A stretch of 64,000 bases of DNA from Sphingomonas gellani (GTDB lineage: Bacteria > Pseudomonadota > Alphaproteobacteria > Sphingomonadales > Sphingomonadaceae): assembly GCF_900110035.1 (NCBI RefSeq), contig NZ_FOCF01000007.1, positions 1 through 64,000 of the forward strand, written 5' to 3'. Below the pieces are notes generated by a model that searched no databases, was not told the origin of the DNA, and worked only from the letters and a program-made list of their open reading frames with translations. Below, piece after piece: positions 33,502 through 41,744 of this stretch; position 1 is the stretch's first letter; the number at the start of each line of letters is the position of its first letter. A program made the translations under genes and the position numbers.

Positions 33502-34809
33502 TTAGTCCGTTTCCGCGCTGACCAGCAACTTGTCGATGCGGCGGCCGTCCAGATCCACCACTTCAAACCGCCATCCCTGCATGGAGAAATGCTCTCCCTC
33601 CGCCGGCAGGTGCTTGAACACGTCGAGCGCCAGCCCCGCCACCGTCGCGAAATCGCGATCCTCGTCCAGGTCCAGTCCCAGTCGCTCGGCAAGCAGATCG
33701 GCGGAGGCGGTGCCCGCGACCAGCAGGGATCCGTCCTCCCGCTCCACCACCGCAGGCGATTCGTCCGGGTCGGTGTCGGACGCGAACACGCCCGCGATCG
33801 CGGCGAGCAGGTCGGCCGGCGTCACGATCCCCTCGAAATGGCCGTACTCGTCATGGATCAGCGCCATCGGCACGTCCGCCTCGCGCAGCGCGGTCAGCGC
33901 GTCCATGGCGTCGATGCGGTCGATCACCACCGGCGCCTTGCGCATCAGCCGGGTCAGGTCCAGCGGTTCGCCCCGGAACAGCGCGGTGGCGATGTCGCGC
34001 GCCTGCACCACGCCGACCACCGCGTCGATCGATCCGTCGCCGACCGGCAGGCGGGTGTGCGGCGTCGCCAGCAGTTTCTCGCGGATGCCCACCGCGTCCA
34101 GCCGGCAATCCAGCCAGTCGACCTCCGTGCGCGGCGTCATCACCTCACGCACCGGCCGGTCGGCCAGCCGCACCACGCCCGAGATGATGGAGCGTTCATG
34201 CTCCTCGATCACGCCGGACTTCGATGCCTCGGCGACCACAAGATGCAGTTCCTCGGCGGTGACCTGCTCCTCCGCCTCGCGCTTCAGGCCCAGCAGCCGG
34301 AACAGCAGCCCCGTGGTCGAATCGAGCACCCACACCACCGGCGCGGTGCCGATCGCCAGCCACTGCATCGGCCGCGCCATCACCGATGCGATCGGTTCCG
34401 GATTGCGCAGCGCGAACTGCTTGGGGACCAGTTCGCCTGCGACCAGCGAGGCGAAGGTGGTCAGCCCGATCACCAGCGCATAGCTGGCATGGCGCGCCGT
34501 TTCGATCGTCAGCCCCGCCGCCTGCAAGCGCGCCGCCACCGGTTCGCCCAGGCTTGCACCCGAATAGGCGCCGGCGATGATGCCGATCAGGGTGATTCCG
34601 ATCTGCACGGTGGACAGGAACTTGCCGGGATCCGCCGCCAGCGTCAGTGCCGCGCGAGCGCCGCTGCGTCCAGTGCGGGCCATCGCCTCCAGCCGCGCCT
34701 TGCGGGCCGAGACGATCGCCAGTTCGCTCATCGAGAACACCCCGTTCAGCGCGACAAGCGCCAGGATGATCAGGACGTCGATCCAGGGAAAGGGGGGAAG
34801 CGGCGCCAT
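33502..34809 (-). CDS. CNNM/CorC-type membrane protein (hemolysin C family)
   Basis: A 435-residue protein with an N-terminal CNNM transmembrane domain (IDVLIILALVALNGVFSMSE, VQIGITLIGIIAGAYSGASL, FASLVAGELVPKQFALRNPE). Two CBS domains follow (VREVMTPRTEVDWL, VVGVVQARDIATALFRGEP, EYGHFEGIVTPADLLAAIAG), then the CorC-HlyC domain (SLLVAGTASADLLAERLGLD, GWRFEVVDLDGRRIDKLLVS). Family members are linked to magnesium or cobalt efflux. The ATG at 34809 after AGGGGGG is preferred to one 14 codons upstream. A single gene. Confidence 0.94.
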   Translation of the reverse strand: MAPLPPFPWIDVLIILALVALNGVFSMSELAIVSARKARLEAMARTGRSGARAALTLAADPGKFLSTVQIGITLIGIIAGAYSGASLGEPVAARLQAAGLTIETARHASYALVIGLTTFASLVAGELVPKQFALRNPEPIASVMARPMQWLAIGTAPVVWVLDSTTGLLFRLLGLKREAEEQVTAEELHLVVAEASKSGVIEEHERSIISGVVRLADRPVREVMTPRTEVDWLDCRLDAVGIREKLLATPHTRLPVGDGSIDAVVGVVQARDIATALFRGEPLDLTRLMRKAPVVIDRIDAMDALTALREADVPMALIHDEYGHFEGIVTPADLLAAIAGVFASDTDPDESPAVVEREDGSLLVAGTASADLLAERLGLDLDEDRDFATVAGLALDVFKHLPAEGEHFSMQGWRFEVVDLDGRRIDKLLVSAETD

Positions 34810-34972
34810 GGGTGGGACCCCCCTTCTGCCGCACATATCCGTGTGACACAATGTTCATGTTTGGGCTCCTGCTTGGGGGCGTATGCGGATCGCCGGCTCG
34901 GTTCGCATCCGGAACAAGGGTGGAGGCGCCGTGTTGAAGTCGACATCACCATCACCATCACAGGGAGTTTCC

Positions 34973-35650
34973 ATGCGTTCCAAGCTGATCGCCACCGCCG
35001 CGCTGTTCGCGCTGGCCGGCACGACCGCCGCCTGCACCACCGACCCTGACACCGGCGAACGCCGCATCTCCAAGACCGCGATCGGCGGCATCGGCGGCGC
35101 CTTAGGCGGTTACCTGCTCGGCGACGTGGTCGGCGGCCGGCATGACCGGACGGAAAAGCTGGTCGGCGCCGGGCTGGGCGGCCTGGCCGGTGCGGGCATC
35201 GGCGCGTACATGGACCGGCAGGAGCGCGACCTGCGCGCCCGCACCGCCGGTACCGACGTGCAGGTGACGCGCCAGGGCGACGATCTGGTGCTGAACATCC
35301 CGTCGGGCATCACCTTCGCCTATGACAGCGCGGACGTGCAGCCGCAGTTCCGCCGGACGCTGGACCAGGTCGCGTCGACCCTGTCGCAGTATAACGAGAC
35401 GCTGGTCGACGTGTACGGCCACACCGACGCGACCGGCAGCGACACGTACAACCAGGGGCTGTCGGAGCGTCGGGCGGTTTCCGTCGCGGACTATCTGTCG
35501 GGCCACGGCGTCCAGTCGCAGCGGATCGCGACGCGCGGCTATGGCAAGACGCAGCCGATCGCCTCCAACGACACCGATGCGGGCCGGGCTGCGAACCGCC
35601 GGGTCGAGATCAAGATCGTGCCGATCCGTCAGGAAGACGTGCGGGGCTGA
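34973..35650 (+). CDS. OmpA-family lipoprotein (YiaD-like)
   Basis: A 225-residue outer-membrane-associated protein. The signal sequence ends in ALFALAGTTAAC, a probable though imperfect lipobox. A glycine-zipper segment follows (AIGGIGGALGGYLLGDVVGG, VGAGLGGLAGAGIGAYMD), then a C-terminal OmpA domain: ITFAYDSADVQPQFRRTLDQ, DVYGHTDATGSDTYNQGLSE, RRAVSVADYL, GYGKTQPIASNDTDAGRAAN, RRVEIKI. The OmpA domain binds peptidoglycan. GGGAG precedes the ATG at 34973. It ends at a bidirectional hairpin. Confidence 0.94.
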   Translation: MRSKLIATAALFALAGTTAACTTDPDTGERRISKTAIGGIGGALGGYLLGDVVGGRHDRTEKLVGAGLGGLAGAGIGAYMDRQERDLRARTAGTDVQVTRQGDDLVLNIPSGITFAYDSADVQPQFRRTLDQVASTLSQYNETLVDVYGHTDATGSDTYNQGLSERRAVSVADYLSGHGVQSQRIATRGYGKTQPIASNDTDAGRAANRRVEIKIVPIRQEDVRG

Positions 35651-35657
35651 CTTGAAG

Positions 35658-35689
35658 GGGGCGAGCCGGCCTGACCGCCGGTTCGCCCC
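35658..35689. terminator. Bidirectional hairpin between ompA-like gene and tadA
   Basis: Arms GGGGCGAGCCGGC (35658-35670) and GCCGGTTCGCCCC (35677-35689) pair over 13 bp with one wobble and a six-base loop. It lies between the convergent ends of the two genes and can serve both. Confidence 0.7.
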
Positions 35690-35701
35690 ACCCACCGTCG
35701 T

Positions 35702-36151
35702 TCAGCGGCGTTCGCGGAAGAACTCGCGCAGCAGGAGTGCCGCCTCCGCGTCCCCGATCCCCGGATAGATGTCCGGACGGTGGTGGCAGGTCGGCTGCGT
35801 GAACAGGCGGGGCCCATGCTCCACCGCGCCACCCTTGGAATCGGGCGCGGCGTAATACAGCCGCCGGATGCGCGCATGGGCGATCGCACCCGCGCACATC
35901 GCACAGGGTTCCAGCGTCACATACAGGTCGCAATCCTCCAGCCGTTCGCGCTTGAGGCGGGCAGAAGCGCCGCGGATCACGCGCATCTCCGCATGGGCTG
36001 TCGGATCGCACGATTCGCGCGGCGCGTTGGCCGCCACCGCGATGACCTCGCTACCCCGCACCAGCGCCGCCCCGACCGGCACTTCACCTGCAAGCGCAGC
36101 CTGCTTCGCCGCGTCCAGCGCCAGTCGCATCGGGTGGGGCAGCGGAAACAT
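35702..36151 (-). CDS. tadA: tRNA-specific adenosine deaminase TadA
   Basis: A 149-residue zinc deaminase that converts A34 to inosine in tRNA-Arg(ACG). The catalytic motif is DPTAHAEMRVIR (HAE) and the zinc cysteines are in VTLEPCAMCAGAIAHARI. The sequence ALAGEVPVGAALVRG is family-typical. Length is normal. It converges with the OmpA gene; the 73-aa gene lies behind it on the same strand. Confidence 0.95.
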   Translation of the reverse strand: MFPLPHPMRLALDAAKQAALAGEVPVGAALVRGSEVIAVAANAPRESCDPTAHAEMRVIRGASARLKRERLEDCDLYVTLEPCAMCAGAIAHARIRRLYYAAPDSKGGAVEHGPRLFTQPTCHHRPDIYPGIGDAEAALLLREFFRERR

Positions 36152-36215
36152 CGCCTACCGCCCCTGCCCATTCCGGCCCCATCGTACAAGCTTAGCCGGA
36201 TCGGAGCCCGCCGCC

Positions 36216-36437
36216 TTACTGCGCGGGCGCGGCGGTGTTGTCCGCCTTTTGCACGTCGATTCGCGGCACCTGTACCGTCTTGGTCTCCGTGCCCATGGTG
36301 ACGCGGCCGACATCCGCCTTGAACTGCGGCGCCTGCACCACGGCCGGACGGGTCTGATCGATGCTGAGCATGCCCGTCATCAACAGGCCGGCGCCGACCA
36401 GCAGCACCAGCGCGAGCACCACCAGGATTACACGCAT
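36216..36437 (-). CDS. Small membrane-anchored hypothetical protein
   Basis: A 73-residue protein with an N-terminal membrane helix (RVILVVLALVLLVGAGLLMT) and a short periplasmic tail (FKADVGRVTMGTETKTVQVP, RIDVQKADNTAAPAQ). Its ATG at 36437 follows GGGGAGAAGGC. Short proteins of this kind are common near tadA in sphingomonads, as far as I recall, with no known role. Gap to tadA 64 bp. Confidence 0.75.
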   Translation of the reverse strand: MRVILVVLALVLLVGAGLLMTGMLSIDQTRPAVVQAPQFKADVGRVTMGTETKTVQVPRIDVQKADNTAAPAQ

Positions 36438-36611
36438 CGCCTTCTCCCCTATCATCGTCTAAATGGATCGTGCGCGTAACAACGCGGTCGAAGGGGGGCG
36501 GTTGCACGGGCGGTCGACCGTACCCATTGCCCGGATCGCAGTTGACCTTTTCCGATCGTCCCGTTAGGGGCGCAGCCTTTCCGTCCAACGACGAACCAGG
36601 ATTTGAACGCC

Positions 36612-36911
36612 ATGTCGCGCATCTGCGAGCTGACCGGCAAGGGCCGGCAGGTGGGTAACAACGTTTCCCACGCCAACAACAAGACCAAGCGCACGTTTCT
36701 GCCCAACCTGCAGAACGTCACGCTGATCTCCGATTCGCTGGAGAAGAGCGTTCGCCTGCGCGTGTCGACGCACGGCCTGCGTTCGGTGGAGCACAATGGC
36801 GGCTTGGACAACTGGCTGGTCAAGACCTCCGACGACAAGCTGTCGCTGCGCTGCCGCCGCCTGAAGAAGGAAGTGGTGAAGAAGCTGGCGGCGGAGCCCG
36901 TCGCGGCCTGA
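36612..36911 (+). CDS. rpmB: 50S ribosomal protein L28
   Basis: A 99-residue ribosomal protein. The family start is [20 protein letters not shown], followed by [18 protein letters not shown] and [20 protein letters not shown]. Alphaproteobacterial length. The ATG at 36612 is fixed by this conserved N-terminus. It is transcribed alone and ends at a perfect hairpin. Confidence 0.97.
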   Translation: MSRICELTGKGRQVGNNVSHANNKTKRTFLPNLQNVTLISDSLEKSVRLRVSTHGLRSVEHNGGLDNWLVKTSDDKLSLRCRRLKKEVVKKLAAEPVAA

Positions 36912-36937
36912 ACCGCCCGACACGGTTGACGCTATCC

Positions 36938-36969
36938 GCGGCCCGCCCTTCACATGAAGGGCGGGCCGC
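36938..36969. terminator. Perfect 14-bp terminator hairpin after rpmB
   Basis: GCGGCCCGCCCTTC (36938-36951), loop ACAT, GAAGGGCGGGCCGC (36956-36969). Fully complementary arms between rpmB and the convergent esterase-like gene. No T-run; it may terminate both. Confidence 0.75.
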
Positions 36970-37005
36970 TGGCGCATGGGAGCGTTTCGGGCGCTTGCCC
37001 GCGAA

Positions 37006-38034
37006 TCACCCGTCCAGTCGAAATCGCAGCAGCAGCGTGCGTTGCAGGAACGGCGTCCGGTTGTCGTCGGACACCAGCCAGATGACGGTGCTGCCCCCCT
37101 CGCGGGTTGTGGCGATCCCTTCGAAATTGTCGTGGATCAGCGGCGCGTCCAGTTCCGCCAGCAACCGGCCGCGCACCACCGCCCCCGGCCGCACCGCACC
37201 CGCCGCGATCAAGACGATCCGGTTGTGGAAGCGATAGGGCCAGTCGAACGCCCGCTCCAGAACCAGCATGCGGCCATCGGGCAACATCGCCGCGTCCGCC
37301 ACGTCGTAACGCCCCACGGTGACATAGGTGAAGCGGGTCGGTTGCGGCGTGGTCGGCTCCACCGGGTCACCGGACCAGATCAACCCCTCTCGCGCCTGCC
37401 CTCGTCCCGGCCCCGGCCACACCCGCCGCGAGGGACGCCGCATCTCGCTGATCGCGAAGAAGCTGCCATCGGCGCGCCGCACCAGCGACTCCGCCCCGCC
37501 GGCCTTCGGCCATTTGCGCATCGCGGCGGGACGCACCAGCCGCTCGCCGCGCGTGAAGCCCGGCGCATAGCGCATGATCGCGTTGTGGTTCTCGAACCCG
37601 ACCCACAGCCGGCCGGTGGCAGGGTCGGTGGCCAGCGACTCGCTGTCCCGATCGGCCTTGTCCCAGCCGATCCCCGGCCCGGAGGGCAGGTTGGCAAAGG
37701 CCGGATCGCGCGGCTGGCCCCGCGCGTCGAGGGTGAAAGCCGCGACATTGCCGCCATCGCTGAGCAGCGTCACCCGGCGACGCGCAGACGTGACGGAAAC
37801 GTGGATCGCGGAATAGCCGCCGAACGCGCTGTCCGGACTGGTGAGCACCAGCCCATCCAGATAGGTCAGCGCACGCAGCCGCCGCCGCGACGGGTCACGG
37901 GGGTCGAGCGCCACCGGCGCTGCGGAAAGGTGCGCCGTCCGCCCCAGTTCCGCCAACCGCGCGTCGCCGGTCCATCCCGGCACCACGGCCAATACCGCCA
38001 GCCAGACGAACGCGATTGTGGCGGGGCGGCGCAT
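37006..38034 (-). CDS. Exported esterase-like/phytase-type propeller protein
   Basis: A 342-residue protein with an N-terminal export signal or anchor (ATIAFVWLAVLAVVPGW). The body has the repeats of the 'esterase-like activity of phytase' family: FGGYSAIHVSVTSARRRVTL, LSDGGNVAAFTLD, DSESLATDPATGRLWVGFEN, GGAESLVRRADGSFFAISEM, DNFEGIATTREGGSTVIWLV, SDDN. The D-N-F-E-G and D-S-E-S motifs are the conserved acidic sites. Function in these bacteria is unproven. The ATG at 38034 behind GGGCGGGC is preferred to a start 34 codons upstream. Confidence 0.85.
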   Translation of the reverse strand: MRRPATIAFVWLAVLAVVPGWTGDARLAELGRTAHLSAAPVALDPRDPSRRRLRALTYLDGLVLTSPDSAFGGYSAIHVSVTSARRRVTLLSDGGNVAAFTLDARGQPRDPAFANLPSGPGIGWDKADRDSESLATDPATGRLWVGFENHNAIMRYAPGFTRGERLVRPAAMRKWPKAGGAESLVRRADGSFFAISEMRRPSRRVWPGPGRGQAREGLIWSGDPVEPTTPQPTRFTYVTVGRYDVADAAMLPDGRMLVLERAFDWPYRFHNRIVLIAAGAVRPGAVVRGRLLAELDAPLIHDNFEGIATTREGGSTVIWLVSDDNRTPFLQRTLLLRFRLDG

Positions 38035-38175
38035 CGCCCGCCCTCTTAGATGCAAGCGCGCGCCGCGAAAGCCTGAATGATGGATAACGGGCACATTCAG
38101 GCAACGCTCAAAGCGAATCACCCATAAGCCCTTCATCGAAGACGGCGCCCCGCCGCCAACGAAGGGAGTTCAACC

Positions 38176-38559
38176 ATGTTCAAGAAGCTCGTTCTTGTCG
38201 GCTCCGCCCTCGCGATGGGCGCCTCGACCCTGGTCGCCGCCGCCCCCGCCGATGCGCAGCGTTATCGCGGTGGGTATTACGACCGCGGCTACAACGATCG
38301 CGGCTATGCCTATGACGAGGCGTATCGCGACGGCTACAATCATCGCCCCCGCTATTATCGCGGCGACCGCGGCCGGTATCGCGGCCGGGGCTGCGACAAC
38401 ACGGGCGGCACCATCGTCGGCGCGATCGCCGGCGGCCTGCTCGGCCGGACCATCGACCGTCGCGGCGACCGCACCCTGGGTACCGTGCTGGGCGCAGGTG
38501 CCGGTGCACTGGCCGGAAACGCGATCGATCGCTCCGACAATCCGTCCTACTGCCGCTGA
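38176..38559 (+). CDS. Glycine-zipper (2TM-type) envelope protein
   Basis: A 127-residue exported protein. A signal peptide (LVLVGSALAMGASTLVAAAP) ends before DAQ; then comes a Tyr/Arg/Gly-rich segment (YRGGYYDRGYNDRGYAYDEA) and the glycine zipper (GGTIVGAIAGGLLGRTIDRR, LGTVLGAGAGALAGNAIDRS). It is related to the Rick_17kDa/YmgG-like outer-membrane proteins. It ends in CR. It is followed by two hairpins. Role probably structural. Confidence 0.88.
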   Translation: MFKKLVLVGSALAMGASTLVAAAPADAQRYRGGYYDRGYNDRGYAYDEAYRDGYNHRPRYYRGDRGRYRGRGCDNTGGTIVGAIAGGLLGRTIDRRGDRTLGTVLGAGAGALAGNAIDRSDNPSYCR

Positions 38560-38564
38560 CGAGG

Positions 38565-38590
38565 CGGGCCGCGCCCAACGGTGCGGCCCG
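38565..38590 (+). terminator. Hairpin after the glycine-zipper gene
   Basis: CGGGCCGC (38565-38572) pairs exactly with GCGGCCCG (38583-38590), loop of ten bases, 6 bp past the stop codon. Confidence 0.5.
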
Positions 38591-38637
38591 ACCATCCGGC
38601 AGTGCGTACAGCTTCCCGCGTAGCGTATCGGGAGGCG

Positions 38638-38673
38638 GGGGTCGGCCTTAACAGGCCGGCCCCTTTGTTTTTC
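38638..38673 (+). terminator. Rho-independent terminator
   Basis: GGGGTCGGCCT (38638-38648), loop TAAC, AGGCCGGCCCC (38653-38663), followed by a T-rich run to 38673. This is the most complete intrinsic terminator in the window and separates the glycine-zipper gene from the receptor gene. Confidence 0.8.
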
Positions 38674-38840
38674 CATCGTTTTTCAGCGTATCCGATTGCC
38701 CAGCTTCAACATGGGAATTCGGAAGAAAAGCTTGACGCGCTTCAAGCATCCATGTTGTGGCACCGCCTTCCCGGCTGATTAGGAGGAGGCTGGAATCGGC
38801 CGATCGTCAACAGGCGTGGCCGGACAACAGGGAATTCGCC

Positions 38841-41315
38841 ATGCCACGCATCCGCGCCGTTGTTCTCGTCAGGGCATCGACGATCGCGCTCGCCGCCGCG
38901 CCCGCCGCGTTCGCGCAGCAAACCCCGACGGAACAGCCGACGGCCGAGGAGGCGCAGCAGGCGCCCGCAGCCGGCGCGGCGACACCCGCCGACGAGGGCA
39001 ACGACATCATCGTCACCGGCACCCGCGCGGCCGGCCGCACGCGGCTGGACTTTGCGGCGCCCGTGGACGTGCTGAGCGGCGCCAGCCTGCAGCGGCAGGG
39101 CACGACCGAGGTGGCGCAGGCGCTCGCCTCGGTCGCGCCGTCGATCGACTTCCCGCGTCCCTCCGCGAACGACGGCACCGATTCGATCCGCCCGGCGACG
39201 CTGCGCGGTCTTTCGCCGGATCAGACGCTGGTGCTGATCAACGGCATTCGCGGCCACAGCTCCGCCTATCTGAACACCAACGGCGTGGTCGGGCGGGGAT
39301 CGTCCGCTGTCGATCTGAACACCATCCCGACCGTGGCGCTGGACCGGATCGAGGTACTGCGCGACGGCGCATCGGCACAGTATGGGTCCGACGCGATCGC
39401 AGGCGTGGTCAATCTGCGCCTGCGCCAGGCCCGCTCCGGCGGCGGTGCGCAGGTGAATTACGGCTTCTACGACACGCAGGTCGACACCGCGCGCGGCAGC
39501 CGGCACGTCACCGGCGAACATGCCGTGACCGCGTCCCTGTGGCAGGGCATCGGCTTTGGCGAGGACGGCTTCATCACCGTCACCGGCGAATATCTGAAGC
39601 GGCAACCGACCAATCGCGCCGACTATGATCCCCGCGTGTCCCCGACGCGGATCACCGGCCGCTACGGCGATCCGGAAGTCGAGCAATATACCGGCTTCGT
39701 CAACGCGGGCACCTCGCTGACCGACACCTGGAGCCTGTATGGCTGGGCCGGGTATCAGGAGCGCGATTCCAAGAGCGCGGCCTTCCCCCGCAATGCCAGT
39801 GCGACGACGACGCTCGCCGGATATCCCAACGGCTTCCTGCCGATCATCAACGCGAAGACCAGCGACCTGAACAGCGCGCTGGGCGTGCGCGGCCAGCTGG
39901 GTGGCTTCGACGTCGACCTGTCGGCCAGCTACGGGCGCAACCGCATCGACTTCCGCACGCTGAACTCCGCCAACTACGCCTATGGCGCGGCGACGCCGAC
40001 CAGCTTCGATGACGGGCGGATCATCTACGACCAATATGTCGTCGGGCTGGATTTCACCCGCAAGTTCGACGTGTTCCAGTCGCTCAACCTCGCCTTCGGC
40101 ATCGAGGGCCGGCGTGAGGGCTACAAGATTGAGGCGGGCGAGCGGGCGTCCTACGACTATGCGCCGGCGGGCACCGTCACGGGCGCCATCCTGACCAACA
40201 CGCCGGGCGCACAGGGCTTTGGCGGGTTCTCGCCGCTGAACGAGGTCGAGCGCAGCCGCCGCAACGGCAGCATCTATGTCGACCTGGAGGCGCAGGTCAC
40301 CGACGCGCTGCTGCTCGGCATCGCCGGGCGGGCGGAGAAATATTCGGACTTCGGCAGCACCGCCAACGGCAAGCTGTCGGCGCGCTACGACATCGCGCCC
40401 TGGCTGGCGCTGCGCGGCACCGCGTCCACCGGTTTCCGCGCGCCGTCGCTGCAACAGCAATATTTCACGCAGATCGCGACGGTGGTCCAGAACGGCGTCC
40501 CGATCCAGACCGGCACCTATCCGTCCGTTTCCCCGGTCGGAACCGCGCTCGGCGGCCTGCCCCTCGACCCCGAAAAGTCGACCAACCTGTCCGCGGGCGT
40601 GGTCGTGCGCGCCGGTGGGTTCGACCTGACCGTGGACGCGTATCGCATCCACATCCGCGACCAGATCGGCCTGTCGGAGAACATCAGCGCGGGCACGCCG
40701 GGCACCGCCAGCTACAACCCGGCGGTGGCGGCGCTGCTCGCATCCACCAACACCGGTGCACAGGCGGCGCGCTTCTTCATCAACGGCCTCGCCTCCACCA
40801 CCAAGGGCATCGATGCGGTCGCGCATTACCGGCTGCACACCGACGCGGCGGGCGCGTTCGATTTCACCGTGGCGGGCAACATCAACGACGTGAAGGTGAC
40901 GCGGGTGCCCACCTCCACCGCGACGCTGAACCCCGCGCCGACGCTGTTCGCGCGCAGCCGCATCCTGACGCTGGAGGACGGCACCCCGCAGCAGAAGGTG
41001 ACGGGCACGGTCGACTGGTCGCTGGACCGGCTCGGCGCACTGGCGCGCGTGACCTATTATGGCGACGTCAACCAGCCCGGCACGGTGGAAAGCGCCGACG
41101 TGCACACGGGCAAGCATGCGATCACCGACCTGGAGCTGCGCTACACCGCACCGAAGGGGGCGCAGATCGGGCTGGGCGTCAGCAACCTCTTCGACGTCTA
41201 TCCCGACCGCATCATCCCGGCCAACAACTCGACCGGCGTGCTCGGCTATCCATATTACTCGCCGTTCGGCTTCAACGGTCGCTACCTGTACGTTCGTGCC
41301 GGCCTGAACTGGTAA
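38841..41315 (+). CDS. TonB-dependent receptor
   Basis: An 824-residue outer-membrane receptor. A signal peptide (ASTIALAAAPAAFAQQ) is followed by a TonB-box-like DIIVTGTRAAGRTR, the plug (DVLSGASLQRQGTTEVAQAL, LRGLSPDQTLVLINGIRGHS, IEVLRDGASAQYGSDAIAGV, VNLRL) and a complete barrel ending in RYLYVRAGLNW. The C-terminal aromatic residue fits outer-membrane insertion. The C-terminal motif LGVSNLFDVYPDRIIPANNS is common to receptors for iron complexes or oligosaccharides. The ATG at 38841 follows CAGGGAAT. An inverted repeat (GCTTGA-N6-TCAAGC, 38730-38747) lies upstream. Ligand unknown. Confidence 0.93.
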   Translation: MPRIRAVVLVRASTIALAAAPAAFAQQTPTEQPTAEEAQQAPAAGAATPADEGNDIIVTGTRAAGRTRLDFAAPVDVLSGASLQRQGTTEVAQALASVAPSIDFPRPSANDGTDSIRPATLRGLSPDQTLVLINGIRGHSSAYLNTNGVVGRGSSAVDLNTIPTVALDRIEVLRDGASAQYGSDAIAGVVNLRLRQARSGGGAQVNYGFYDTQVDTARGSRHVTGEHAVTASLWQGIGFGEDGFITVTGEYLKRQPTNRADYDPRVSPTRITGRYGDPEVEQYTGFVNAGTSLTDTWSLYGWAGYQERDSKSAAFPRNASATTTLAGYPNGFLPIINAKTSDLNSALGVRGQLGGFDVDLSASYGRNRIDFRTLNSANYAYGAATPTSFDDGRIIYDQYVVGLDFTRKFDVFQSLNLAFGIEGRREGYKIEAGERASYDYAPAGTVTGAILTNTPGAQGFGGFSPLNEVERSRRNGSIYVDLEAQVTDALLLGIAGRAEKYSDFGSTANGKLSARYDIAPWLALRGTASTGFRAPSLQQQYFTQIATVVQNGVPIQTGTYPSVSPVGTALGGLPLDPEKSTNLSAGVVVRAGGFDLTVDAYRIHIRDQIGLSENISAGTPGTASYNPAVAALLASTNTGAQAARFFINGLASTTKGIDAVAHYRLHTDAAGAFDFTVAGNINDVKVTRVPTSTATLNPAPTLFARSRILTLEDGTPQQKVTGTVDWSLDRLGALARVTYYGDVNQPGTVESADVHTGKHAITDLELRYTAPKGAQIGLGVSNLFDVYPDRIIPANNSTGVLGYPYYSPFGFNGRYLYVRAGLNW

Positions 41316-41465
41316 GTCCCGGGCCGAAGCGTGGCAGCGGCGGGCCGGTCCGCCGGAACGGGTGGTCGGGTCCTGCCGTTCTTTCCTTGCGATGACGGAG
41401 CCTGCGGACGGGCTTTCCCAAAGCCGCCGCAGGTTCTACCCTTGCCGGGAAGGAGGCACCTGCCG

Positions 41466-41726
41466 ATGATCGACACCCTGTTCACCCGCCACCCGCGCAG
41501 CGTGGGCGAAAGCTATGGCGAACATGCGCGTGTCGCGAGCGGCTTCGGCTTTCAGATGATTCGCGGCGGGCTGGCCTGCCTGGTCCATGCGGTCGTGCCG
41601 GGCCTGTGCACGACCACCGGCAGCGACACGATCCGGCGCCTGCATGCCCGCATGGGCGCACGCCGCCCGGCGACTGTCAGCCGAGTGGACGCCGCGCCGG
41701 CCTGGCAGCTCACCTACGAGATCTAG
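41466..41726 (+). CDS. DUF6356-type small protein
   Basis: An 86-residue protein, MIDTLFTRHPRSVGESYGEH, SGFGFQMIRGGLACLVHAVV, PGLCTTTGSDTIRRLHARM. This matches, from memory, the sphingomonad family labelled DUF6356; it has one amphipathic or weakly hydrophobic segment. GGAAGGAGG precedes the ATG at 41466. The FAD protein gene follows 18 bp later. Function unknown. Confidence 0.8.
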   Translation: MIDTLFTRHPRSVGESYGEHARVASGFGFQMIRGGLACLVHAVVPGLCTTTGSDTIRRLHARMGARRPATVSRVDAAPAWQLTYEI

Positions 41727-41744
41727 ACGCGCGTCCACGCTTCC

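Noticed and set aside
38742..41117. A 791-codon open frame on the minus strand
   Set aside because: It is antisense to the TonB receptor, has no domains, and no ribosome-binding site fits.
41316..41465. Possible extra N-terminus of the DUF6356-type protein
   Set aside because: The frame is open to 41331, but the ribosome-binding site and the family N-terminus both point to 41466.
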